A DNA stretch of 64,000 nt from Sphingomonas alpina (GCF_014490665.1 NZ_CP061038.1:1550001-1614000), one strand, 5' to 3'; shown: positions 36,289 through 45,873, numbered from the stretch's first letter. The notes: generated by a model not told the origin, from the letters alone. Program-made: numbers and translations.

Positions 36289-37509
36289 ATGTACGACGAT
36301 CATTATGGATTGAGCGGACGACCGTTCCAGCTGACGCCCGATCCGCGTTTCTGGTTCGACACCGCGACGCACCGCAAGGCGATGGCTTATCTCGGCTATG
36401 GTCTGAGCCAGGGTGAGGGCTTCATCGTCATCACTGGCGATATCGGTGCTGGCAAGACGACCCTGGTCGGCCATCTGATGGCGACGGTGGATCGCGAGCG
36501 GCTGAACGTGATCAAGATCGTCTCGACCCAGATCGAGGCGGAGGATCTGCTGCGCATGGTCGCGGGCGGGCTCGATATCGAGACCGCCGGCCAGACCAAG
36601 TCGCAGTTGCTGACCGCGATCGAACGCGGGCTGCATGCAACGGCGAGGTCGGGACGACGAACACTGTTGATCGTCGACGAGGCTCAGGCGTTGCCGGTAT
36701 CGGCGCTCGAAGAATTGCGCATGCTGTCCAATTTTCAGGCGGGCGGACATGCGCTGTTACAGATCTTCCTGCTCGGCCAGCCTGAGTTCCGCCAGCGGCT
36801 GCACGGCTCCGACCGGCTCGAACAATTGCGCCAGCGCGTCATTGCCATGCACCATCTCGATCCGATGGGGCCGGAAGAAGTCGAACCTTATATGGTTCAC
36901 CGCCTGTCAGTGGTGGGGTGGCAGGGGCGCCCCAGTTTCACGCCGGAAGCCTTGCAGGCGCTGTATCGCGGCTCGGGCGGCGTGCCGCGCGTGCTCAACC
37001 AGCTTGCCGGGCGAGTGCTGCTGTTCGGCGCGATCGACCAGCTCGAAATCATCAATGGCGATGTGGTCGACGCAGTGATTGCGGATATCGCAGGCGATTC
37101 GCCGATGCCGCGCCCGATCAATCGCGCCAGAGCCGAGCCGGTGCCGGCCGTAGACGCAGTTGAAGCTCCGGAGCCTGCGGTGGAGGCTCTGGAACCGGTG
37201 GACGCGGCCAAGCCGATCCCGATCGTCAACGCGCCACGATTGCCGGTCGAGCCACGTCCGATCCGCTTTGCGCTTGAGACGGAAACAGCGCCCGAAGTGC
37301 CGCCAGTTGCTGCACCGCAAGCTGTCTCTGCACCCGAGAGGGCGGCATCGATTCCCGATCAGGCGCTGATCGACCGCATCGCGGCGCTCGAAGAGCGCGT
37401 CGAGGAACAGGAAGCGGCGCTGCGCCGCGTTCTGACCCTGCTGGTCGATTGGGTCGAAGGCGAGGGCAGTCCGGATATCGCGTCCGTGCGTCACGCGGCC
37501 GGGCGGTAG
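36289..37509 (+). CDS. XrtA-associated AAA ATPase (ExeA/GspA-like)
   Basis: A 406-residue protein. The N-terminus is MYDDHYGLSGRPFQLTPDP. Walker A is TGDIGAGKTTLVGHL and Walker B is TLLIVDEAQALPV, followed by sensor motifs near LLGQPEFRQRL. The last ~130 residues are a Pro/Ala/Glu-rich tail with a coiled coil (RIAALEERVEEQEAALRR). Related ExeA/GspA proteins help assemble secretion pores, so a role in assembling the polysaccharide exporter is likely. ATG 36289 follows AGGGTGG; GTG 36280 also reads in frame. Confidence 0.89.
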   Translation: MYDDHYGLSGRPFQLTPDPRFWFDTATHRKAMAYLGYGLSQGEGFIVITGDIGAGKTTLVGHLMATVDRERLNVIKIVSTQIEAEDLLRMVAGGLDIETAGQTKSQLLTAIERGLHATARSGRRTLLIVDEAQALPVSALEELRMLSNFQAGGHALLQIFLLGQPEFRQRLHGSDRLEQLRQRVIAMHHLDPMGPEEVEPYMVHRLSVVGWQGRPSFTPEALQALYRGSGGVPRVLNQLAGRVLLFGAIDQLEIINGDVVDAVIADIAGDSPMPRPINRARAEPVPAVDAVEAPEPAVEALEPVDAAKPIPIVNAPRLPVEPRPIRFALETETAPEVPPVAAPQAVSAPERAASIPDQALIDRIAALEERVEEQEAALRRVLTLLVDWVEGEGSPDIASVRHAAGR

Positions 37510-37517
37510 CCCGGGCG

Positions 37518-38357
37518 ATGCGCCACGCGCTCTCCGTCGATGTCGAGGACTGGTTCCAGGTCGGCGCCTTCGAAAAGGTGATCGACAAGCGGGACTGGGA
37601 TTCGCTCGAAGCGCGGGTCGAGCGCAACACCGATGCGGTGCTCGCGCTGTTTGGTGAAAGCGGGGTCAAGGCGACCTTCTTCACGCTTGGCTGGGTAGCC
37701 GAACGATACCCGGCGCTGATTCGGCGGATCGTCGATGCAGGGCATGAGGTGGCCAGCCATGGCTGGGACCATGATCGTGTCTTCACTATGGATCCGGCGA
37801 CTTTCCGCGCCGATCTGGCCCGGGCGCGCAAGACGCTCGAGGATGCCGGCGGCGTCGCCGTCACCGGCTACCGCGCGCCGAGTTTCTCGATCGACAAACG
37901 CACTCCCTGGGCACATGTGGAACTTGCCGAGGCGGGGTATACCTATTCGTCGAGTGTCGCGCCGCTGAAGCACGACCATTATGGCTGGCCTGAGGCACCG
38001 CGCTATGCGTTTCGCCCCCTGCCGGATTCCGATCTGATCGAGGTTCCCGTTACGGTCGCCGAGCTGGCCGGGCGCAAGATGGCGACCGGGGGTGGTTTCT
38101 TCCGGCTCTTTCCCGGCGCGCTGACCGATTTCGCGGTACGCCAGGTGGCGGGCGAGGGGCAGCCGGCGGTATTCTATTTCCATCCATGGGAGATCGATCC
38201 CGGCCAGCCGCGCGTCACCAACGCGCCGGTCAGGTCGAAGCTCAGGCATTACAGCCGGCTCGGCGCGATGGCCGGCAAGCTGCGCACCCTGATCGGGCGG
38301 CACGATTGGGGCCGGATGGACGCGGTGGTGGCCGAGGCGCGGCGCGGGCTGGCGTGA
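37518..38357 (+). CDS. XrtA-associated polysaccharide deacetylase
   Basis: A 279-residue NodB-type carbohydrate esterase. Metal and catalytic motifs are LSVDVEDWFQ, the SHGWDHD pair and TGYRAPSFSID. The C-terminus fits the exosortase-A deacetylase group (AVFYFHPWEIDPGQP). It probably N- or O-deacetylates the exopolysaccharide. ATG 37518 is used; the upstream in-frame extension overlaps the ATPase gene and has no ribosome site. Confidence 0.93.
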   Translation: MRHALSVDVEDWFQVGAFEKVIDKRDWDSLEARVERNTDAVLALFGESGVKATFFTLGWVAERYPALIRRIVDAGHEVASHGWDHDRVFTMDPATFRADLARARKTLEDAGGVAVTGYRAPSFSIDKRTPWAHVELAEAGYTYSSSVAPLKHDHYGWPEAPRYAFRPLPDSDLIEVPVTVAELAGRKMATGGGFFRLFPGALTDFAVRQVAGEGQPAVFYFHPWEIDPGQPRVTNAPVRSKLRHYSRLGAMAGKLRTLIGRHDWGRMDAVVAEARRGLA

Positions 38358-39331
38358 ACATGCCGCTGATCTCGACGCTGTTGGCGGTGCGTGCCGTCGA
38401 CTTGAGCGACGCGCACGAGTGCGCGCGGATCGCGGCGTTCGTGCGTGCGCATCCCGATGCAACGCCGTTTCATTTGCCGGAATGGAGCACCGCGGTGGCG
38501 CGCGGTTGCGGGCAGATCGCCCATGCGCTGATCGCCGAGCGAGCGGACGGATCGATCGCCGGTTATGTCCCGCTGACCGAGATACGCTCGCCGCTGTTCG
38601 GACGGGCATTGGTCTCGAACGGCTTCGCAGTCGGTGGAGGCATCCTTGCCGAAGACGAAGCGGCGGTGCCGGTGCTGGGCGATGCCGCCTGGGCGCTGGC
38701 GCAGGATTTGAAGTGCCCGACGCTGGAATTGCGCGGGGCCGAGCCGACCGGGCCGGGCTGGAAGGTCGACGGCGACACCTATCTCGGCTTCGTTCGCGAT
38801 CTTGCCGCCGATGACGAGGCCGAATTGCTCGCCATTCCGCGCAAGCAGCGTGCCGAGGTGCGCAAGTCGCTGGAGATCGACCTGCAGGTGACGACCGGCA
38901 GCGAGAAGGCGGAGCAGGCGGCGCATTTCGCGGTGTATGCCGAATCGGTCCGCAACCTGGGCACGCCAGTGTTTCCCGCGCGGCTCTTCCGTGAGGTTCT
39001 GGCGGCGTTCGACGATGAGGCGGATATCTTGACCGTATGCGCGGGCGGCAAGCCGGTCGCGAGCGTGCTGAGCCTGTACTTCAACGGCACCGTCTATCCC
39101 TATTGGGGTGGCGGTACCGCTACGGCGCGTGCGCTTCGCGCCAATGACCGGATGTACTTCGCGCTGATGAGCCACGCTCGCGCCAAGGGCTGCACGCGGT
39201 TCGATTTCGGGCGTTCAAAGGCGGGAACGGGGCCGGCGGCGTTCAAGAAGAACTGGGGTTTTCCGGGCGTTCCTTTGATGTATGTTAAGCGTGCGGCATC
39301 TGAGGGGCGCTTCGCGACATCAATCCGTTGA
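38354..39331 (+). CDS. XrtA-associated FemAB-like acyl/aminoacyl transferase
   Basis: A 325-residue protein with two GNAT-like halves of the FemAB/peptidoglycan bridge family (DATPFHLPEWSTAVARGCGQ, LRANDRMYFALMSHARAKGC, FDFGRSKAGTGPAAFKKNWG). It likely transfers an aminoacyl or acyl group to the polymer or a precursor. GTG 38354 overlaps the deacetylase stop; ATG 38360 is the alternative. Confidence 0.9.
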   Translation: MNMPLISTLLAVRAVDLSDAHECARIAAFVRAHPDATPFHLPEWSTAVARGCGQIAHALIAERADGSIAGYVPLTEIRSPLFGRALVSNGFAVGGGILAEDEAAVPVLGDAAWALAQDLKCPTLELRGAEPTGPGWKVDGDTYLGFVRDLAADDEAELLAIPRKQRAEVRKSLEIDLQVTTGSEKAEQAAHFAVYAESVRNLGTPVFPARLFREVLAAFDDEADILTVCAGGKPVASVLSLYFNGTVYPYWGGGTATARALRANDRMYFALMSHARAKGCTRFDFGRSKAGTGPAAFKKNWGFPGVPLMYVKRAASEGRFATSIR

Positions 39332-39425
39332 ACCCGCGCTATCGGTTGAAGATCGAGGTGTGGAAAAAACTGCCATTGTGGGTCGCAAACCAGGTTGGGC
39401 CGTTTATTTCCAAGGGACTCGGCTG

Positions 39426-40640
39426 ATGGGGGACATCCTGTTTCTGGCGCATCGGGTGCCCTATCCGCCCGATCGGGGCGACAAGATCCGCGGCTTCCAC
39501 ATCCTGAAATTCCTCTCGGCGCGCAAACGCGTCCATCTGATCGCCTTTGCCGACGACACGCGCGACATGAAAGGCAAGAGCGGTCTGGCCAAATATACCG
39601 GCAACCGGTCGATCATCTGGCGTTCCAAATCCCGGGTGATGGCGGCCGCCCAGGCGTTACTGAAGTACAGACCGGTATCGCTCACCGCGTTCGAGAACCG
39701 GCCGCTGCGCGATGCGGTGAACAACATCCTTGCGCGCCATTCGATCGACACGATCTACGTCTTTTCGAGCCAGATGGCGCAGTATCTGCCGGCCAATCCG
39801 CGGCAGCGCGTGATCATGGACTTCGTCGATATGGATTCGGCGAAATTCGCTGCCTATGGCAAATCCTCGCGCGGGCCGATGGCCTGGATGATGAAGCGCG
39901 AGGCACGGTTGCTCCAGTCCTTTGAGCGCAATGTCGCCCGGAACGCGACCGCGAGCCTGTTCGTCAGCGATGCGGAGGCCGCGCTGTTCCGCGAAAAGAC
40001 CGGTGCCGAGCGCGTTTATGCGGTCGAGAACGGCATCGACATCGAATTTTTCGATCCTGTCGCGAGCTTCAGACGGATCGACACCACGGGCGCGCTGATC
40101 GTGTTCACCGGCCAGATGGATTATCGCCCGAACGTCGAGGCGGTGACCTGGTTTGTCGAGGCGATCCTGCCGCATATCCATCTGGAATATCCGAAGGCGC
40201 GCTTTGCGATCGTCGGGCGTGAGCCGACCGAGGCGGTCAAGGCGCTGGCCAAGATGCCGGGTGTGATCGTGACCGGCGAAGTCGCCGACGTGCGTGGCTG
40301 GATCGCCGCGGCCTCCGTCGTGGTCGCGCCGCTCAAGCTCGCGCGCGGCGTGCAGAACAAGATACTCGAGGCAATGGCGATGGCGCGTCCGGTGGTTGCC
40401 TCCGCCGCCGCTGCCGCGGGTATCGACCATCAGGACACGATCCGCGTCGGCGAGACGGTCGGCGAGATCGCCGAGCAGGTCAACGCGTTGCTCGCCAATC
40501 CGTCCGGCGCAGCCGCGCTTGGCCAGAAGGCGCGCAAGCAGGTCGAGGATCGCTATAGCTGGGAGGCGCGGCTTGCACCGCTCGATACCATCATGGGCCT
40601 TCGCGTGAAGGCCGCGCCGCAACGCCGGACCGCCGCATGA
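39426..40640 (+). CDS. XrtA-associated glycosyltransferase (GT4-like)
   Basis: A 404-residue GT-B glycosyltransferase. The N-terminus is FLAHRVPYPPDRGDKIRGFH and the C-terminal donor domain reads VFTGQMDYRPNVEAVTWFVE, VAPLKLARGVQNKILEAMAM. It belongs to the exosortase-A-associated glycosyltransferase group and probably adds a sugar to the lipid-linked repeat. ATG 39426 is preferred; the upstream extension overlaps the FemAB gene. Confidence 0.92.
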   Translation: MGDILFLAHRVPYPPDRGDKIRGFHILKFLSARKRVHLIAFADDTRDMKGKSGLAKYTGNRSIIWRSKSRVMAAAQALLKYRPVSLTAFENRPLRDAVNNILARHSIDTIYVFSSQMAQYLPANPRQRVIMDFVDMDSAKFAAYGKSSRGPMAWMMKREARLLQSFERNVARNATASLFVSDAEAALFREKTGAERVYAVENGIDIEFFDPVASFRRIDTTGALIVFTGQMDYRPNVEAVTWFVEAILPHIHLEYPKARFAIVGREPTEAVKALAKMPGVIVTGEVADVRGWIAAASVVVAPLKLARGVQNKILEAMAMARPVVASAAAAAGIDHQDTIRVGETVGEIAEQVNALLANPSGAAALGQKARKQVEDRYSWEARLAPLDTIMGLRVKAAPQRRTAA

Positions 40641-42172
40641 CGATCGCCTTTCCCAGTGCCGATTTCGAGGGCGGAAAGCCGTTGCTGGCGGCAGGATGGC
40701 GGCGCCAGTCGCTGATCCTCGGCGGCGTCGCACTGATCCTGTTGCTGCTGTTCCGCGGGGATGCCGAAGACCTGGCGAAGATCTGGTGGACCAGCACGAC
40801 CTTCGGGCATTGCCTGTTCATCGCCCCCGTCATCGCCTGGCTGGTGTGGCAGCGGCGCACGCAACTCGCTGAACTTCAGCCGGTCGCGTGGTGGCCGGGG
40901 CTCGTGCTTGTCGCGGCCGGCGGGTTCGGCTGGCTGCTCGGCGATGCGTCGAGCGTCGCGCTGGCGCGGCATCTCGGGTTGGTGATGATGCTGCAGGGCG
41001 CAGTGGTTACGTTGCTTGGCCCCAATGTCGCACGCGGGCTGCTGTTCCCGCTGTGCTACGCCTTTTTTCTGGTGCCGTTCGGCGAGGGGCTGGAGCCGAT
41101 GCTGCAGGACCTCACTGTGGCGATGACCATGCCGTTGCTCCATCTGTTCGGTGTGCCGGCCCAGGTCGATGGCGTGCTGATCACCATCCCCAATGGCTAT
41201 TTCGAAGTCGCCGAGGCCTGTTCGGGCGCGAAGTTCGTCATTGCCATGGTCGCCTATGGCGCTCTGGTCGCCAATGTCTGCTTCGTCAGCTGGACGCGGC
41301 GCGCGATATTCATGGCGGTGGCGGTGATCGTACCGGTGATCGCCAATGGCCTGCGCGCCTTCGGAACGATCTATGCCGCGCATCTGACCTCGGTCGAACA
41401 GGCCACCGGCATGGATCATATCGTCTATGGCTGGGTGTTCTTCGGCGTGGTGATGGCGGCGGTGATCGCGATCGGCTGGCGCTGGTTCGACCGGGCGCCC
41501 GATGACCCCGTGTTCGACCCCGTAGCCGTGCAGGCGCAGCCGAAGAGCCGGATCGATGCATTGTTGGCGGGTGCACTGATACTGACCGTGGCGGGTATCT
41601 TCCCGGCCTGGGCCGGCGCGATCGCCGGGCGTGCTCAATCACTGCCCGACAGGATCTCGCTGCCCAATGTGCCGGGCTGGCAGCGCAGCGAGATGAGCAA
41701 GCGCGCGCCCTGGGCCCCCTATTATCCCGGCGCCGATCATTTCCTGATCGGGCGCTACAGCGACGGTCGCGGTGCGTCGGTGGATCTCGCCATCGCCGTG
41801 TTCGGCAGCCAGCGCGAGGGCAAGGAACTGGTCTCGTTCGGCACCGGCGTGCTGCGGCAGGACGATATCTGGGTGCGGATAGACGATCTGCCCGATCTCG
41901 CCGGCGGGTCGGCGATGCGCATTACCGCGCCCGGCCCGGTCGAGCGCCAGGTGGTGACCTGGTACCGTGTCGGCAATGTCCTGACACAGAGCGACCGGGC
42001 GGTGAAGCTCGCGACCCTGCAGGCGAAGTTGCTCGGTGGTCCGCAGCGTGCGGTTGCCGTGCATGTCTCGGCCGAGGTCCAGCCCGGCGTCGATACGCGC
42101 GCGGTGCTCGAGCGCTTCGTGCGCGATCTCGGGCCGATCGATCTGCTGGCGGATCGTGCAGCGGGGATGTGA
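40637..42172 (+). CDS. xrtA: Exosortase A fused to EpsI-type domain
   Basis: A 511-residue inner-membrane transpeptidase. The first ~285 residues have eight or so membrane helices and the exosortase catalytic triad: Cys195 in EACSGAK, Arg240 in ANGLRAF and His261 in DHIVYGW. The rest (after ~305) is a periplasmic EpsI-like domain (LPNVPGWQRSEMSKRAPWAP, VVTWYRVGNVLTQSDRAVKL). Exosortase A cuts PEP-CTERM tails of exported proteins and couples them to the exopolysaccharide. The start overlaps the glycosyltransferase stop. No PEP-CTERM substrate gene is seen in the window. Confidence 0.95.
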   Translation: MTIAFPSADFEGGKPLLAAGWRRQSLILGGVALILLLLFRGDAEDLAKIWWTSTTFGHCLFIAPVIAWLVWQRRTQLAELQPVAWWPGLVLVAAGGFGWLLGDASSVALARHLGLVMMLQGAVVTLLGPNVARGLLFPLCYAFFLVPFGEGLEPMLQDLTVAMTMPLLHLFGVPAQVDGVLITIPNGYFEVAEACSGAKFVIAMVAYGALVANVCFVSWTRRAIFMAVAVIVPVIANGLRAFGTIYAAHLTSVEQATGMDHIVYGWVFFGVVMAAVIAIGWRWFDRAPDDPVFDPVAVQAQPKSRIDALLAGALILTVAGIFPAWAGAIAGRAQSLPDRISLPNVPGWQRSEMSKRAPWAPYYPGADHFLIGRYSDGRGASVDLAIAVFGSQREGKELVSFGTGVLRQDDIWVRIDDLPDLAGGSAMRITAPGPVERQVVTWYRVGNVLTQSDRAVKLATLQAKLLGGPQRAVAVHVSAEVQPGVDTRAVLERFVRDLGPIDLLADRAAGM

Positions 42173-42192
42173 CGCAAATAACCCGTTACCTC

Positions 42193-42281
42193 GAACTTGT
42201 TTCAGGCTTCGGGCGCGGTCATTAGCCACAGGTGCGGCGCTCCCGGTGCGAGTGGCCACGCCGGGACGCTGAAACAAGTTC
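42193..42281. repeat. Inverted repeat between xrtA and the amidotransferase
   Basis: Arms GAACTTGTTTCAG (42193-42205) and CTGAAACAAGTTC (42269-42281) flank a GC-rich loop with a second partial pairing. The element has the look of a sphingomonad intergenic palindrome. It lies in the 151-base gap and could limit read-through into the next gene; no T run follows. Confidence 0.75.
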
Positions 42282-42323
42282 AGCTGACGGATCTATCGGT
42301 ACGACTGCGGGATAAACCAACAT

Positions 42324-44213
42324 ATGTGCGGCATCGCCGGCCTTTATTACCCCGCAACGCCGAAGCCGGTCGATCCTGCGCGCATCCGGGCGATGACCGA
42401 CGCGCAGCTGCATCGTGGGCCCGACGGGTCAGGCGTATGGACCGCGCCGGGCGTCGGTCTGGGCCACAGGCGGCTGGCCATCATCGACCTGACCGAAGCG
42501 GGGGCGCAGCCCATGGCGAGCGCTGACGGGGCGCTGACGGTCACCTATAACGGCGAAATCTATAATTTCCTCGAGGTTCGTGCCCAACTCGAGGCAAAGG
42601 GCGCGGTGTTCGCATCGAACAGCGACACCGAAGTGCTGCTTCATGGCTGGTCTGCCTGGGGCCCGGCGATGCTCGACCGGCTCAACGGCATGTTCGCTTT
42701 CGCGCTGCACGATTCACGCCGGCAGTGCCTGTTCATGGCGCGCGACCGCCTCGGCGTGAAGCCGCTTCATTATGTCGAGCTGGCCGATGGAGGCGTCGCC
42801 TTCGCGTCGGAACTGAAAGGGCTGCTCGCGCACCCGCTGCTGCGGCGCGAGCCCGATATTCGCGCGGTCGAGGATTATATGGCGTTCGGCTATGTGCCGG
42901 ACGATATCTGCCTCGTCGCCGGGGTGAAGAAACTGCCCGCGGGTCATTCGCTGCTGATCGAGCGCGGCAAGTCGGTGCCCGCCCCGTCGCGCTGGTGGGA
43001 TGTGGATTTCTCGCGCCGCGCCAGCGGTTCGGTCAAGGCGCTGGAGGAAGAATTGGTGTCGCGGATGCGCGACGCGGTCCGGTCGCGCCTGATGGCCGAC
43101 GTGCCGCTCGGCGCGTTCCTCTCGGGCGGGGTCGACAGCTCGGCAGTGGTCGCATTGATGGCTGAAGCATCGTCGAGCGCGGTCAAGACCTGCACGATCG
43201 GTTTCCGGGAAGCGGGCCATGACGAGCGCGGCTATGCCGACCAGGTCGCGCAGCGCTTTGCCACCGACCACCGCGAGCGGGTCGTGGCGGCGGATGATTT
43301 TGCCTTGATCGACACCTTGGTCACGGCGTTCGACGAACCCTTTGCCGATGCCTCGGCGCTGGCGACCTACCGCGTCTGCGAACTGGCGCGCGAGAATGTG
43401 ACCGTCGCGCTGTCGGGCGACGGCGCGGACGAGGCACTGGCCGGATATCGCCGCTACAAGTTCCAGGCGGCGGAGGAGCGGGTGAGGGCGCTGTTCCCAC
43501 CATCGATGCGCGCCGGTGTGTTCGGGGCGCTTGGCGGCCTGTATCCCAAGGCCGACTGGGCGCCACGCTCGTTGCGCGCGAAGACGACCCTGCTCGCACT
43601 CGCCGAGGATGGAGCGGAGGCCTATGCGCGCTCGGTCGGTGTGACGACTCCGACGCTCCGGGCGATGCTCTTCTCCGATGAAGCGAAACGCGCGCTGGTC
43701 GGACACCGGGCCGAGGACCGCTATGTCCGCACGATGCGCGACGCGCCGGCGCGCGATGCGATCGACCGCGCGCAATATGCCGACTTCCAGCATTGGCTGC
43801 CCGGCGACATTCTGACCAAGACCGACCGTACCAGCATGGCGGTCAGCCTTGAGGCACGCGAGCCGCTGCTCGACTATCGCTTCGTCGAGTTCGCCGCGTC
43901 GCTACCCGCATCGATGCGGATCAGGGCCGGCCAGGGCAAATGGCTCATGAAGAAGGCGATGGAGCGCTATCTTCCCAGGGACATCCTCTATCGCCCTAAA
44001 ATGGGCTTTGTGACGCCGATCAGCGCCTGGTTTCGCGGTGCGCTTGCCGATGAGGCGGGCGCGCTGGCCAAGTCGCGCATACTTGGAACCATGTTCGATC
44101 CGCGGGCAATCGAGCGTATCGCCACCGAGCACCGGTCCGGCCGCGCGGAGCACGGCCGGACTTTGTGGCAGCTGGTGATGCTCGAACGGTCGATGCAGCG
44201 TCTTTTCGGCTGA
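42324..44213 (+). CDS. XrtA-associated amidotransferase (asparagine synthase-like)
   Basis: A 629-residue class II glutamine amidotransferase joined to an Asn-synthase domain. Cys2 after the initiator Met (MCGIAGLYYP) is the glutaminase nucleophile. The synthase ATP motif is FLSGGVDSSAVVALM, followed by ALSGDGADEALAGY. It probably amidates a sugar acid in the polysaccharide rather than making free asparagine. This is a standard last member of exosortase-A loci. Confidence 0.94.
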   Translation: MCGIAGLYYPATPKPVDPARIRAMTDAQLHRGPDGSGVWTAPGVGLGHRRLAIIDLTEAGAQPMASADGALTVTYNGEIYNFLEVRAQLEAKGAVFASNSDTEVLLHGWSAWGPAMLDRLNGMFAFALHDSRRQCLFMARDRLGVKPLHYVELADGGVAFASELKGLLAHPLLRREPDIRAVEDYMAFGYVPDDICLVAGVKKLPAGHSLLIERGKSVPAPSRWWDVDFSRRASGSVKALEEELVSRMRDAVRSRLMADVPLGAFLSGGVDSSAVVALMAEASSSAVKTCTIGFREAGHDERGYADQVAQRFATDHRERVVAADDFALIDTLVTAFDEPFADASALATYRVCELARENVTVALSGDGADEALAGYRRYKFQAAEERVRALFPPSMRAGVFGALGGLYPKADWAPRSLRAKTTLLALAEDGAEAYARSVGVTTPTLRAMLFSDEAKRALVGHRAEDRYVRTMRDAPARDAIDRAQYADFQHWLPGDILTKTDRTSMAVSLEAREPLLDYRFVEFAASLPASMRIRAGQGKWLMKKAMERYLPRDILYRPKMGFVTPISAWFRGALADEAGALAKSRILGTMFDPRAIERIATEHRSGRAEHGRTLWQLVMLERSMQRLFG

Positions 44214-44219
44214 CTGGGA

Positions 44220-44657
44220 TCAGCGGCAGAATACTGCGATTGCCGCGTGGACCGTCAGTGCCATCAAGCACAATGTCGATAGCGTGAAGACCGCGAAACG
44301 CACCAGAACGCGGTTGATCGTCACCTGGATCAGGCTGTGGAGGATCCGCAGACCGACATAGGCCCAGGCGATGCAGGCGTTCCAGCCCCCACCGGTCCCG
44401 GACAGTGCGAGGACCAGTGCAATCGCATAGAACAGCGTCGGCTGTTCCATCAGATGATTGTAATTATCGGCGGGCCACTGGTCCTTGGCCGGAAGGCGCG
44501 CTCGCAGGTCGCTACCATTTCCACCGACCAATGTTTTCGAATCGATGCCGGCCTTGCCCATTGCCGGGATGCGGCGGACATACATCCAGAGCCACATCAC
44601 AAGGCTCCACGCGATCAGGACAACGATCGGCGCGAGGATCGGGCTATGCTCGGTCAT
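44220..44657 (-). CDS. MAPEG-family membrane protein
   Basis: A 145-residue protein with four membrane helices (IVVLIAWSLVMWLWMYV; FYAIALVLALSG; IAWAYVGLRILHSLIQV; LMALTVHAAIAVF). It has the MAPEG motifs NYNHLMEQPTLFYA and RILHSLIQVTINRVLVR. Bacterial relatives are glutathione-linked or of unknown role. It is convergent with the amidotransferase. Confidence 0.9.
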   Translation of the reverse strand: MTEHSPILAPIVVLIAWSLVMWLWMYVRRIPAMGKAGIDSKTLVGGNGSDLRARLPAKDQWPADNYNHLMEQPTLFYAIALVLALSGTGGGWNACIAWAYVGLRILHSLIQVTINRVLVRFAVFTLSTLCLMALTVHAAIAVFCR

Positions 44658-44761
44658 CTTTCAGCTCCCCTTATATTTGCCGGGCAAGCTGCCGTAATCG
44701 GAACGGATGCGCAACTTTTCTGCGAGATGTCCGCGGATACGGCATAACCGCCAAAGAAAAA

Positions 44762-44793
44762 GGGGCGCCGGATCGATCCGACGCCCCTTTTTT
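44762..44793 (-). terminator. Rho-independent terminator after the DHS-like gene
   Basis: A 13-bp stem with one mismatch (GGGGCGCCGGATC 44762-44774, GATCCGACGCCCC 44775-44787) has T runs on both strands. It follows the DHS-like stop at 44810 on the minus strand and should end that transcript before the MAPEG gene. Confidence 0.82.
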
Positions 44794-44809
44794 CTGGCTG
44801 AAAAATGCT

Positions 44810-45859
44810 TCAGTCGAAGCTGGCGCCCCAGCGGCGCTTGGTGCGGTTCTTCCACAGCCCGCGATGATAGGCATCGCTGGCGAGCAGCGGCATGACCGAT
44901 CCTGCTTCGGCGAACACCATCTGTTCGATGCCGGTGTTGACCTTGCCCCAGCTCGCCGCTTCCTGCAGCGTCGAAGATGAGCAGGCGCCGTCGCGTACGT
45001 CGGCGACGGTGATCTGCACGGCATATTTGTGCACCTGAACACCGTCATGGCCAAGGATCTCGGCGCACACCACGGTGTCCTGGATGAAGTTCTTCGGCAC
45101 GCCGCCACCGATCATCAGCAGACCGGTGGTGCCGGCCTTGATCTTGATGTCGGTCAGTTCGCGGAAATCGGCGATCGCGTCGAGCACCATGTACGGCTTG
45201 CCCTCCTTGGCGCGGTCGACCTGGTGCTTGACCAGCCCGAAACCGGCCGAGCTGTCGACGAATGCCGGGCAGAAGATCGGCACGTCATGCTCGTATGCCA
45301 GCTTGACCAGGCTGTTGTCCTTCTTGCCGTTCTCGACGAGATACTTGCCCATCGCACGGATGAACTCGCGGCTCGAATAGGGGCGCGGTTCCAGGCTGTT
45401 GGCGATTTCCAGGATCGTGTGATCGCAATCCTGCAGCTGCTCCTCGTCGATATAGGTGTCGTAGATGCGATCGATCAGCAGCGAGCGCAGCGTGTCGTCA
45501 TCGGGCACTTCGAGCGCCTGATAATGTTTGTGGCCAAGGCCTTCGAAGAAATCCATGTCGACGATCGACGCGCCGGTCGCGACCACGCCGTCGATCATGT
45601 TGTTGCGCAGCAGCTCGGCATAGAGGTCCATGCATCCGCCCGCGCTGGTCGACCCGGCAATGACCAGGAAGATCGAGCAATCGGGATCGGCCAGCATCTG
45701 ATTGTAGATGTCGGTCGCACGGCCCAGGTCGCGGCTGGTGAAGCTCATCTTCTTCATCGCATCGACGATCGGGCGCGCGTCGAACTTGGTGATGTCGATA
45801 TGCTCGACGGTGGTCGAAAGAAGCTCGGCCTTGCGGTTCGAGAGGGTGGTATCGGTCAT
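44810..45859 (-). CDS. Deoxyhypusine synthase-like protein (polyamine metabolism)
   Basis: A 349-residue NAD-dependent protein of the deoxyhypusine synthase superfamily (DLYAELLRNNMIDGVVATGA, GLLMIGGGVPKNFIQDTVV, VQITVADVRDGACSSSTLQE). Bacteria lack eIF5A, so this group is thought to transfer a butylamine or guanidinobutyl group between polyamines. It sits just downstream of a type III ornithine/lysine decarboxylase, which fits a polyamine pathway. The exact product is not settled. The terminator follows. Confidence 0.88.
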   Translation of the reverse strand: MTDTTLSNRKAELLSTTVEHIDITKFDARPIVDAMKKMSFTSRDLGRATDIYNQMLADPDCSIFLVIAGSTSAGGCMDLYAELLRNNMIDGVVATGASIVDMDFFEGLGHKHYQALEVPDDDTLRSLLIDRIYDTYIDEEQLQDCDHTILEIANSLEPRPYSSREFIRAMGKYLVENGKKDNSLVKLAYEHDVPIFCPAFVDSSAGFGLVKHQVDRAKEGKPYMVLDAIADFRELTDIKIKAGTTGLLMIGGGVPKNFIQDTVVCAEILGHDGVQVHKYAVQITVADVRDGACSSSTLQEAASWGKVNTGIEQMVFAEAGSVMPLLASDAYHRGLWKNRTKRRWGASFD

Positions 45860-45873
45860 TCAGAATCTCAATT

